Shown here: piece by piece, positions 1 to 5,140 of the stretch
Position numbering within the stretch: the stretch's first letter is position 1
Layout: the number at the start of each line of letters is the position of its first letter
Source of the DNA: an uncultured Lachnospiraceae bacterium
GTDB taxonomy: Bacteria; Bacillota_A; Clostridia; Lachnospirales; Lachnospiraceae
Length of the DNA: 5,821 nucleotides
Assembly: GCA_946529195.1 (NCBI GenBank)
Contig: CAMMZE010000080.1
Coordinates: 1 to 5,821, forward strand
Reading direction: 5' to 3'
Translations under genes and position numbers: made by a program
The notes under the pieces: model-generated
What the model was told of the DNA's origin: nothing
The model's database searches: none
What the model saw: the letters and a program-made list of their open reading frames with translations, nothing else

Positions 1-414
1 AAGCCTATGGAGATTCTTACTTATGTGGGAGAAGACGGATTCCAGTATGAGACCCCCGTCTTTTACGGCCTCGGTGATCTGATCTCTTCGGAAATCTACA
101 GCAATTATGAATATGAAGAACTTGCTGTAGATTTTGGTATGCTGCTGAAACTGCATGTCATGAAGAATATCAATGGGGTCATGATGCTGACATCCTTTGA
201 TGTCTATCCCACTTATCTGGACTGGACAGACGAGCAGGTAACCCCCATTCCTGCGCTGGCTGCAAGAAATTCTGATCAATTCAGTACTATGATCAGTGAA
301 GAAGAGCAGCCGCGCCTTCAGGAAGGACCGGAAAAAATGATGGAAAAGCTTGTATCAGAGAGCGGACTTTCTTATAAGCTGGAATCCGATCATTTTACTG
401 TGAATCTTGAATAA
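1..414 (+). CDS. CapA-family protein (poly-gamma-glutamate synthesis CapA-like), 3' end only
   Basis: The reading frame is open from base 1 and ends at TAA 412-414, so 137 C-terminal residues are visible. The ATG at 7 is internal: codons AAG CCT precede it in frame and no ribosome binding site can be seen. The visible part carries the signature VFYGLGDLISSE (about residues 20-31), which matches the 'YSLGNFISSQ' segment near the end of the CapA metallophosphatase-like domain (PGA_cap). After it comes a beta-rich stretch (LLKLHVMKNINGVMMLTSFDVYPTYLDW) typical of the CapA C-terminus, then an acidic tail. Asp26 replaces the usual Asn of this motif. The catalytic N-terminal half lies outside the window, so activity cannot be judged. 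Family members are usually membrane-anchored or extracytoplasmic and linked to capsule or polyglutamate export, but many have no known role. The family call is fairly secure and the function is not. Confidence 0.75.
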   Translation, partial: KPMEILTYVGEDGFQYETPVFYGLGDLISSEIYSNYEYEELAVDFGMLLKLHVMKNINGVMMLTSFDVYPTYLDWTDEQVTPIPALAARNSDQFSTMISEEEQPRLQEGPEKMMEKLVSESGLSYKLESDHFTVNLE

Positions 415-422
415 AATCTGTC

Positions 423-450
423 TTGACGAATCAGAAAAGTATGGTATAAT
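423..450 (+). promoter_or_regulatory. Sigma-A promoter of rpsU with extended -10
   Basis: A -35 box TTGACG (423-428, 5 of 6 to consensus) is separated by 16 bases from a perfect -10 box TATAAT (445-450). TG at 442-443 followed by one base gives an extended -10. Transcription would start at about A457 or G458, leaving a leader of about 62 bases before rpsU. The promoter begins only 8 bases after the CapA-family stop codon, with no terminator visible between, so rpsU may also receive read-through. This is the strongest promoter in the window. Confidence 0.85.
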
Positions 451-467
451 TCTTTTAGTGCAAAATA

Positions 468-507
468 CCCACAGTTGTATCAGCACAATACACAACTGGA
501 GGGGAGG
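468..507 (+). promoter_or_regulatory. Structured rpsU leader overlapping its ribosome binding site
   Basis: CAGTTGT (472-478) is perfectly complementary to ACAACTG (492-498), giving a 7-bp stem with a 13-base loop. Below it, CCC (468-470) can pair with GGG (501-503) across a small internal loop. The purine-rich Shine-Dalgarno tract runs from 498 to 507 (GGAGGGGAGG), so the stem covers its 5' half and leaves AGG 505-507 free, 12 bases before the ATG at 520. The pairing is read directly from the sequence. A role in controlling S21 synthesis is inference, and no named r-protein leader family is claimed. Confidence 0.45.
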
Positions 508-519
508 TAGGTGTGAGCT

Positions 520-699
520 ATGTCGAATGTTATCGTTAAAGAAAACGAGTCGTTAGATAGTGCGCTTCGCAGATTTAAGAGAAACTGTGCGAAGGCAGGT
601 ATCCAGCAGGAGATCCGCAAGAGAGAGCACTATGAAAAGCCTAGCGTTAGACGCAAGAAGAAATCAGAGGCTGCAAGAAAGCGTAAATCATTCAGATAA
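520..699 (+). CDS. rpsU: 30S ribosomal protein S21 (bS21)
   Basis: This 59-residue reading frame encodes bS21, the small basic protein on the platform of the 30S subunit near the 3' end of 16S rRNA, where it helps translation initiation. The N-terminus ([20 protein letters not shown], residues 1-20) and the block [21 protein letters not shown] (about 21-41) are highly characteristic. The C-terminal third is a Lys/Arg-rich tail (about 44-59, [16 protein letters not shown]) for rRNA contact. The length is normal for the Firmicutes protein. The start is fixed by the conserved MSNV opening and a purine-rich ribosome binding site upstream. The gene has its own promoter and is closed by an intrinsic terminator, so it appears monocistronic. 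The yqeY gene that often follows rpsU in Firmicutes is absent here. Identification is essentially certain. Confidence 0.97.
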   Translation: MSNVIVKENESLDSALRRFKRNCAKAGIQQEIRKREHYEKPSVRRKKKSEAARKRKSFR

Positions 700-730
700 G
701 ATCGTCTTTCTTTATATTTCACGAATGATA

Positions 731-771
731 AGGGACTATAACAGATCTATTGTTATAGTCCTTCCTTTTTT
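731..771 (+). terminator. Intrinsic terminator after rpsU
   Basis: GGACTATAACA (733-743) and TGTTATAGTCC (751-761) form a perfect 11-bp stem, extended by a G-U and an A-U pair (732/762, 731/763), around a 7-base loop (744-750). A run of six T (766-771) follows after CC. It lies 31 bases past the rpsU stop and before the phoH upstream region, so it should end the rpsU transcript. The stem is AT-rich in its upper half, but its length and the T tract make a convincing terminator. Confidence 0.88.
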
Positions 772-784
772 GATTTTGATTTGC

Positions 785-812
785 TTGCATTATCATCATA
801 AAGTGGTAAACT
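785..812 (+). promoter_or_regulatory. Candidate promoter for phoH-ybeY
   Basis: TTGCAT (785-790), a 16-base spacer and TAAACT (807-812) preceded by TG at 804-805 form a weak sigma-A-like promoter with an extended -10. The layout matches the rpsU promoter: a 16-base spacer and TGG directly before the -10. The hexamers match consensus at only 3 of 6 and 4 of 6 positions, so the call rests partly on context: a promoter is expected between the rpsU terminator and phoH. TATAAG at 817-822 is an alternative -10, but it lacks a -35 at good spacing. Confidence 0.4.
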
Positions 813-833
813 AAACTATAAGGATCATTTTTC

Positions 834-853
834 AGGAGGATTTTTAGAGAGTG
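834..853 (+). promoter_or_regulatory. Ribosome binding site deciding the GTG start of phoH
   Basis: AGGAGGA (834-840) is a near-perfect Shine-Dalgarno sequence 10 to 11 bases before GTG 851-853. No ATG lies in frame nearby, and the translation from this GTG begins directly with the family's N-terminal domain, so GTG is the likely initiator. Confidence 0.8.
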
Positions 854-1888
854 ACCATTACCGAAGAAATCATCGATGTGCCCGCAGAGCACATCCGCAA
901 TGTATTCGGCGAATTTGATAATCATATCAAGCGGATCGAGAGGACGCTTAATGTCACCATACTGGCCCGGGGCGGGAGCCTGAAGGTCATAGGATCCGCT
1001 TCAGCTGCTTCCCGGGCAGCTTCTGTGATCGGGCAGCTGATCAATCTTGCAGCCCGCGGTGAGGTGATCACAGAGCAGAATGTTAATTATATGCTGGCCC
1101 TGGCCCTGGAGGGGCATGAGGAGTCTGTAACCGACCTGATGAGCGATCTGGTCTGTCATACAGCTACAGGCAAGCCTGTCCGCCCCAAGACGATGGGACA
1201 GAAGGATTATGTAGACAGCATCCGGAAACAGATGATCGTTTTCGGCGCCGGTCCGGCTGGTACCGGCAAGACCTATCTGGCCATTGCCATGGCCGTTACA
1301 GCATTTAAAAACGGGGATGTGAACCGTATTATCCTGACGCGTCCGGCGATTGAGGCAGGAGAGAAGCTTGGCTTTCTGCCGGGCGATCTGCAGAGCAAGA
1401 TCGATCCCTATCTTCGACCTTTATATGACGCCCTTTACGACATTATGGGTGCGGAGTCCTATATCAGAAACCATGAAAAAGGACTGATCGAGGTTGCTCC
1501 TCTGGCTTACATGAGAGGACGTACTCTGGATAATGCTTTTATTATTCTTGACGAGGCGCAGAATACGACCCCGGCCCAGATGAAGATGTTCCTGACCCGT
1601 ATCGGATTTGGGTCCAAGGCCATTATCACAGGCGATCTGAGTCAGAAGGATCTGCCGGCCGGACAGGAGTCCGGACTTGATGTTGCACTCAAGGTACTTG
1701 CCGGCATTGAGGGGATCGGGATCTGTATGCTGACCAACCGCGACGTTGTGCGGCATCCGCTTGTACAGAGAATCGTAGAGGCCTACGACCGCTATGAGAG
1801 CAAACAGGCTCAGGCAGCCAAGCGGTCCGGCAAACGATATGTCCATAAGAAGAATAACAGCAGGAGACAATATGACCATTCAGATTGA
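851..1888 (+). CDS. phoH: PhoH family P-loop ATPase
   Basis: This 345-residue cytoplasmic protein belongs to the PhoH/PhoL family of nucleotide-binding proteins (COG1702). An N-terminal KH-like region (about 5-65, with RNVFGEFDNHIKRIE and ARGGSLKVIGS) precedes the ATPase core. The core shows RPKTMGQKDYV (111-121), Walker A GAGPAGTGKT (132-141, catalytic Lys140), LTRPAIEAGEKLGFLPGD (162-179), Walker B IILDEAQN (231-238), TGDLSQKDLP (260-269) and the final DVVRHPLV (298-305). All expected motifs are intact and the length is in the usual range. A Lys/Arg-rich tail (about 318-341) may contact RNA. The gene starts with GTG behind a strong ribosome binding site and overlaps ybeY by 17 bases, the usual pairing in bacteria. 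The family's precise activity is unsettled; RNA-related ATPase or helicase roles and phosphate-starvation links have been proposed. Family identification is very secure. Confidence 0.95.
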   Translation: MTITEEIIDVPAEHIRNVFGEFDNHIKRIERTLNVTILARGGSLKVIGSASAASRAASVIGQLINLAARGEVITEQNVNYMLALALEGHEESVTDLMSDLVCHTATGKPVRPKTMGQKDYVDSIRKQMIVFGAGPAGTGKTYLAIAMAVTAFKNGDVNRIILTRPAIEAGEKLGFLPGDLQSKIDPYLRPLYDALYDIMGAESYIRNHEKGLIEVAPLAYMRGRTLDNAFIILDEAQNTTPAQMKMFLTRIGFGSKAIITGDLSQKDLPAGQESGLDVALKVLAGIEGIGICMLTNRDVVRHPLVQRIVEAYDRYESKQAQAAKRSGKRYVHKKNNSRRQYDHSD

Positions 1889-2372
1889 CAACGAATATGA
1901 GAAACCGATCCAGATCGACTATGATACGATCATACGGTCTGTTGCGGAGGCAGCACTGAACTATGAACAGTGCCCTTACGAGGCGGAAGTCAGTGTTCTT
2001 CTGACTGGAAATGATGAAATCGCCGTTATGAATGCAGAGTTCAGGGAGATTGACCGGCCCACCGACGTCTTGTCTTTCCCTATGTCAGATTATCCTGTAC
2101 CAGCTGATTTCTCTGTATTTGATTCCGATGAATATTCTGACGCCTTTAATCCGGAAACGGGTGAACTGATGCTTGGGGACATTGTGATCTCCATGGATAA
2201 AGTCTATGAACAGGCACAGCTGTACGGACATTCTCCGGAGAGGGAACTGGGGTTCCTGACTGCACACAGCATGCTCCATCTGATGGGTTACGACCACATG
2301 GAAGAGGAAGAGCGTGAAGTGATGGAGGAGAGACAGCGCGCAATACTTGATTTGCTTGGCTTGCAAAGATAA
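1872..2372 (+). CDS. ybeY: Endoribonuclease YbeY (16S rRNA maturation and ribosome quality control)
   Basis: The 166-residue product is YbeY (UPF0054), a zinc-dependent single-strand endoribonuclease needed for 16S rRNA 3'-end maturation and for removing defective 70S ribosomes. The metal-binding motif HSMLHLMGYDH is complete (132-142; His132, His136, His142). The conserved REIDRPTDVLSFP (58-70) and LGDIVIS (101-107) are also present. Between those two blocks lies an acidic insert of about 30 residues (71-100) that E. coli YbeY has in much shorter form; I associate it with clostridial homologues. I chose ATG 1872 because AGGAGA (1862-1867) sits 4 bases before it and the protein then has normal family length. 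The same frame is open upstream to an ATG at 1794, but that would add 26 residues read out of phoH. The 17-base overlap with phoH suggests translational coupling. Confidence 0.95.
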   Translation: MTIQIDNEYEKPIQIDYDTIIRSVAEAALNYEQCPYEAEVSVLLTGNDEIAVMNAEFREIDRPTDVLSFPMSDYPVPADFSVFDSDEYSDAFNPETGELMLGDIVISMDKVYEQAQLYGHSPERELGFLTAHSMLHLMGYDHMEEEEREVMEERQRAILDLLGLQR

Positions 2373-2395
2373 ACAGAAAGGATGGCAAATATAAA

Positions 2396-3481
2396 ATGAA
2401 AAAGAAACTGATTGCAGTACTTTGTGTATCTATGGCACTGTCACTGGCCGCCTGCGGAAGCAAGGAGGCTCCGACCGAGACAACGGAGACGGAAACAGAA
2501 CTTAAGATCGAGACGGAAACACAGGCTCCGACGGAAACCGAGACCAAAGAAACCGAAGAGCCGGCTCTCGGAAAAGATGAGATGTACAGTTACCTGACCG
2601 GTGAAGTGGTTTCCAAAGAGGTCGGCCTGAAACGCCCCTACGCGATCATGCTCAATAATATCCAGGATGCTTTGCCGCAGTCCGGTATTCTTTATGCTGA
2701 GGTCGTATATGAGGCGCAGGTAGAGGCTGGTATCACCAGACTGATGGGTGTATTCCAGGACGTAGATGACGTGGAAAAGATCGGTTCTATTCGAAGTGCC
2801 AGACATTATTATATCGATTTTGCCAATGACAACGAGGCTATTTATGTACATTTCGGTCAGTCCCGTTTTGCACAGGACCGTTTTGACAATGAAGGCATCA
2901 CCACGATCAGCGGACTTTCCAGCTATACCTATGATGTTTTCTATCGTTCCGATGACAGAGAGGCTCCGCACAATGTTTATACAACCGGAGATATGCTTGC
3001 GACAGGACTTGATATTGTCGGACTTTCCAGGGACTATCCGGAGGATTATACCCCCCGTCTGAAGTTCAACCGCAAGGACACTCCCCTGAAAGACGGAATC
3101 GAGGCTTCTGTTGTAAATATTCCCTTTGATTCACAGCCCTGGTTTGAATATGATGCAGAGAGCGGACTTTATAAGAGATTCCAATACGGTGAAGCCCATA
3201 TAGACCGCGAGACCGAGGAGCAGCTGGCTTATAAGAATATTATTGTTCAGTATGTATATGAGACCTCGATCAGCAATGAAGACCATCAGGATCTGACTCT
3301 GAACGGCACCGGCCAGGGTTACTATATTACAGATGGCAAAGCAATCGAAATCACCTGGGAGAGAGCGGATAATGATGACCGCACCAAGTATTTTGATGCT
3401 GATGGCAATGAGATCCGTCTCAATCCGGGCAAGACATTTTTCGAGGTTGTTTCAGACAGCAAAACCGTTACTTTTGAATAA
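2396..3481 (+). CDS. DUF3048 domain-containing lipoprotein (YerB-like)
   Basis: The 361-residue product starts with a lipoprotein signal: MKKK, a hydrophobic core (5-19) and lipobox LAAC with Cys20 as the lipidated residue. Residues 24-57 form a Thr/Glu-rich low-complexity spacer. From about 78 the sequence matches DUF3048, the YerB family: RPYAIMLNNIQDALPQSGI (80-98), AEVVYEAQVEAGITRLMGVF (101-120), IGSIRSARHYYIDFA (129-143) and VHFGQSRFAQ (151-160). A second part (about 235-350) corresponds to the DUF3048 C-terminal domain. The protein should be anchored to the outer face of the cytoplasmic membrane. Its molecular function is unknown. The gene follows ybeY by 23 bases without a terminator, so it may belong to the phoH-ybeY transcript. 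Its binding site AAAGGA (2377-2382) is 13 bases from the ATG, rather far. The signal peptide firmly supports the ATG chosen. Confidence 0.9.
   Translation: MKKKLIAVLCVSMALSLAACGSKEAPTETTETETELKIETETQAPTETETKETEEPALGKDEMYSYLTGEVVSKEVGLKRPYAIMLNNIQDALPQSGILYAEVVYEAQVEAGITRLMGVFQDVDDVEKIGSIRSARHYYIDFANDNEAIYVHFGQSRFAQDRFDNEGITTISGLSSYTYDVFYRSDDREAPHNVYTTGDMLATGLDIVGLSRDYPEDYTPRLKFNRKDTPLKDGIEASVVNIPFDSQPWFEYDAESGLYKRFQYGEAHIDRETEEQLAYKNIIVQYVYETSISNEDHQDLTLNGTGQGYYITDGKAIEITWERADNDDRTKYFDADGNEIRLNPGKTFFEVVSDSKTVTFE
2467..2566 (+). repeat. Thr/Glu-rich degenerate repeat in the lipoprotein spacer
   Basis: Within the lipoprotein gene, GGCTCCGAC occurs at 2467-2475 and 2524-2532, and GAGACGGAAACA occurs at 2486-2497 and 2510-2521. 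At protein level APTET recurs 19 residues apart (25-29 and 44-48) amid alternating Thr and Glu. The tract links the lipidated Cys20 to the folded domain, and such spacers commonly vary in length. The copies are imperfect, so this is an old or drifting repeat and not a fresh tandem expansion. Confidence 0.6.
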
Positions 3482-3508
3482 TCAGATGATTGCATTGTAA
3501 AGGAGGAA

Positions 3509-3544
3509 GCGGCCTATTCCCGCATGTATGTGCGGGATGGCCGC
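3509..3544 (+). promoter_or_regulatory. GC-rich hairpin enclosing the flippase start codon
   Basis: GCGGCC (3509-3514) pairs with GGCCGC (3539-3544) and TCCCGCA (3518-3524) pairs with TGCGGGA (3531-3537). This makes 13 Watson-Crick pairs with a 3x1 internal loop and a six-base loop (3525-3530). The strong Shine-Dalgarno AGGAGG (3501-3506) lies just 5' of the stem, ATG 3524 sits at its apex, and five T (3549-3553) follow four bases after the stem. It could act as an attenuator or weak terminator, as a block on initiation at 3524, or as a folded spacer that brings the Shine-Dalgarno within 11 unpaired bases of the next in-frame ATG at 3554. The pairing is directly visible; the role is inference. 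Confidence 0.6.
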
Positions 3545-5125
3545 CGAGTTTTTATGGATACACTTATGCAGCTTATTCTTTGCCTTTTATGGCTGCTTTA
3601 CCGTATTCTGCTGCAGCTTCTTACAGGAGACAGCGCTGCGGGATACTGGAGTCTGTCCTGCGATATCCTTTTACTATTTGTTTTTATAACTTCAGGCGGC
3701 TTTACGCAGGCTGTGAGCAGGATGATTTTAAATACCAGATCCCGTCATGATTCTGTGAATGAATACGGGATGATTCGTTATGCCATGCTCAGCAGCCTGG
3801 GATTCGGAGCTGTCTGCAGCATCATTTTGTATCTGCTTGCCCCTCAGATTTGTTTCCTTTTATACGGAAATGCTCTGAGACCGGTATCTGTTTCACTTCG
3901 CGTGATGGCTCCTGCTGTTTTGTGCATGAGTATATCGGGTGTTCTGCGCGGCTATTTCAAGGGAATCGGAACGATCCGTCCAGGCAGGATATCACAGTTC
4001 CTTTTTGTGATCGTCAGCTTTATCGGAAGCCTTGTTTCTTTTGTTGCAGTCAAAGGAGAGGAAGCTTCTTTCCTGGCAGGAATCGGGTCTTTCGGAATTC
4101 TCTTTGGCTCCATAGCATCCATGCTGCTTTTACTCGCTGTCTATACTGTGTACCGCCAGCATCTGATCCGCCGGGCACGTAAAGATGAGATTCATACAGA
4201 GAATAATTATTCTTCTTTCCTGAGAAATTTCTTTGCAGGATTCAGGCCCTTTATTATGACGACCATCGGGATCAGTGTTTTTCTGCTGACAGATGCATCC
4301 CTGTATGCGCATTTTACCGGGGCCAATGGATATGATGCGGCTCTGATTACTTCTCTGTACGGAATACTGACCGGAAAATATCTTCCCATGCTCTGTATTC
4401 CGATGATCATTCTCCTCTATGCTATGCCGGCAGGAATCGCAGAGACTTCAGATGCCTACATTCATGGAGAAAACCTGCGTCAGACGGTATCGATGCAGAA
4501 AATGATGCGGTATACCATGATCGCGGCTATCCCGGCAGCTCTTTCCTCTGCAGTAGCCGGAGATGCGTTCGCGGGTCTTTTCTTTGGTGATTTTTCAATC
4601 ATGACCAGAAAAATACTGCTGGCAGGAGCACCGCTCATTCTGCTTACCGCTTATGCGGCAGCTTCCTGCTTTATGCTGACGGCCATTGACCGGCTCAAAA
4701 CCGTTCTGATCAATGGTCTGGCAGCATTTGCCCTGCACTTGCTCTTTCTGATCATTCTGCTGTCCTACAGTGATATGAATATCTACGCAATGCTTTACAG
4801 TGATACGATTTTCGCCTTCACTTTTGCGGCATTAAACATTCTGTATCTGGTTCGTCATACGTCATTTTCTCATGAATATGTACGTATGTTTCTGCAGCCT
4901 GCAGGAGCCTCTGTTGTGACCGCTATGGTTCTCTTCCTTGTCTTCCACGGGCTGATCAGAGCACAGTTTCCGGGGCGCTTGTCAGCTCTGGTTGCCCTGC
5001 TGCTTTCGGCTTTCCTTTACGGGGTGGTCCTGATCCTGATGAAAGGAATCAGTCAGAAAGAGATGCGGGAGTACCCCCTTGGAAAAGCTTTTGCGGCGAT
5101 CGCAGTCAGACTGCATCTGTTTTAA
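3524..5125 (+). CDS. SpoVB/MurJ-like flippase of the MOP superfamily (polysaccharide biosynthesis protein)
   Basis: The 533-residue product is a polytopic membrane protein. I count 14 likely helices, roughly at 12-33, 44-60, 84-106, 122-145, 155-176, 181-209, 239-262, 283-303, 327-345, 365-385, 392-413, 419-443, 458-478 and 484-507. Family-like segments include SGGFTQAVSRMI (57-68), LRGYFKGIGTIRPGRISQF (141-159), GKYLPMLCIPMIILLYAMPA (284-303) and TAIDRLKTVLINGLAA (386-401). These resemble SpoVB-type transporters that move lipid-linked glycan precursors across the cytoplasmic membrane. The match is divergent, so substrate and sporulation role cannot be assigned. ATG 3524 is 17 bases from AGGAGG (3501-3506) and lies in a hairpin. 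ATG 3554 is the alternative and would remove ten residues (MYVRDGRRVF) without losing the first helix. The frame is open back to the lipoprotein stop but holds no earlier standard start. The oxidoreductase gene follows after 15 bases. Confidence 0.85.
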   Translation: MYVRDGRRVFMDTLMQLILCLLWLLYRILLQLLTGDSAAGYWSLSCDILLLFVFITSGGFTQAVSRMILNTRSRHDSVNEYGMIRYAMLSSLGFGAVCSIILYLLAPQICFLLYGNALRPVSVSLRVMAPAVLCMSISGVLRGYFKGIGTIRPGRISQFLFVIVSFIGSLVSFVAVKGEEASFLAGIGSFGILFGSIASMLLLLAVYTVYRQHLIRRARKDEIHTENNYSSFLRNFFAGFRPFIMTTIGISVFLLTDASLYAHFTGANGYDAALITSLYGILTGKYLPMLCIPMIILLYAMPAGIAETSDAYIHGENLRQTVSMQKMMRYTMIAAIPAALSSAVAGDAFAGLFFGDFSIMTRKILLAGAPLILLTAYAAASCFMLTAIDRLKTVLINGLAAFALHLLFLIILLSYSDMNIYAMLYSDTIFAFTFAALNILYLVRHTSFSHEYVRMFLQPAGASVVTAMVLFLVFHGLIRAQFPGRLSALVALLLSAFLYGVVLILMKGISQKEMREYPLGKAFAAIAVRLHLF

Positions 5126-5140
5126 GGAGTCCTTGATTAT

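Noticed and set aside
560..814. Plus-strand open frame of 84 codons overlapping rpsU and its terminator
   Set aside because: It is out of frame with the unmistakable S21 gene and runs through the terminator hairpin.
1794..1871. Upstream extension of ybeY to ATG 1794
   Set aside because: The extra 26 residues come from reading phoH out of frame, while ATG 1872 has a well-placed AGGAGA and gives the normal family length.
1421..1879. Minus-strand open frame of 152 codons inside phoH
   Set aside because: It is fully antisense to conserved PhoH motifs, its product is unlike any family I recognise, and no ribosome binding site is evident.
2382..2399. Five-codon minicistron before the lipoprotein gene, ending in an ATGA overlap with its start
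   Set aside because: AAAGG abuts its ATG with no spacing, so initiation there is unlikely; chance is the simpler explanation.
2146..2971. Minus-strand open frames opposite ybeY and the lipoprotein (2146-2547 and 2441-2971)
   Set aside because: The Val/Ser-rich and Arg/Leu-rich products come from reading the Thr/Glu-rich repeat in antisense; there is no independent coding signal.
5124..5134. Palindrome AAGGAGTCCTT covering the oxidoreductase ribosome binding site
   Set aside because: It would give only a 4-bp stem with a 3-base loop, too weak to hide the site in a hairpin.
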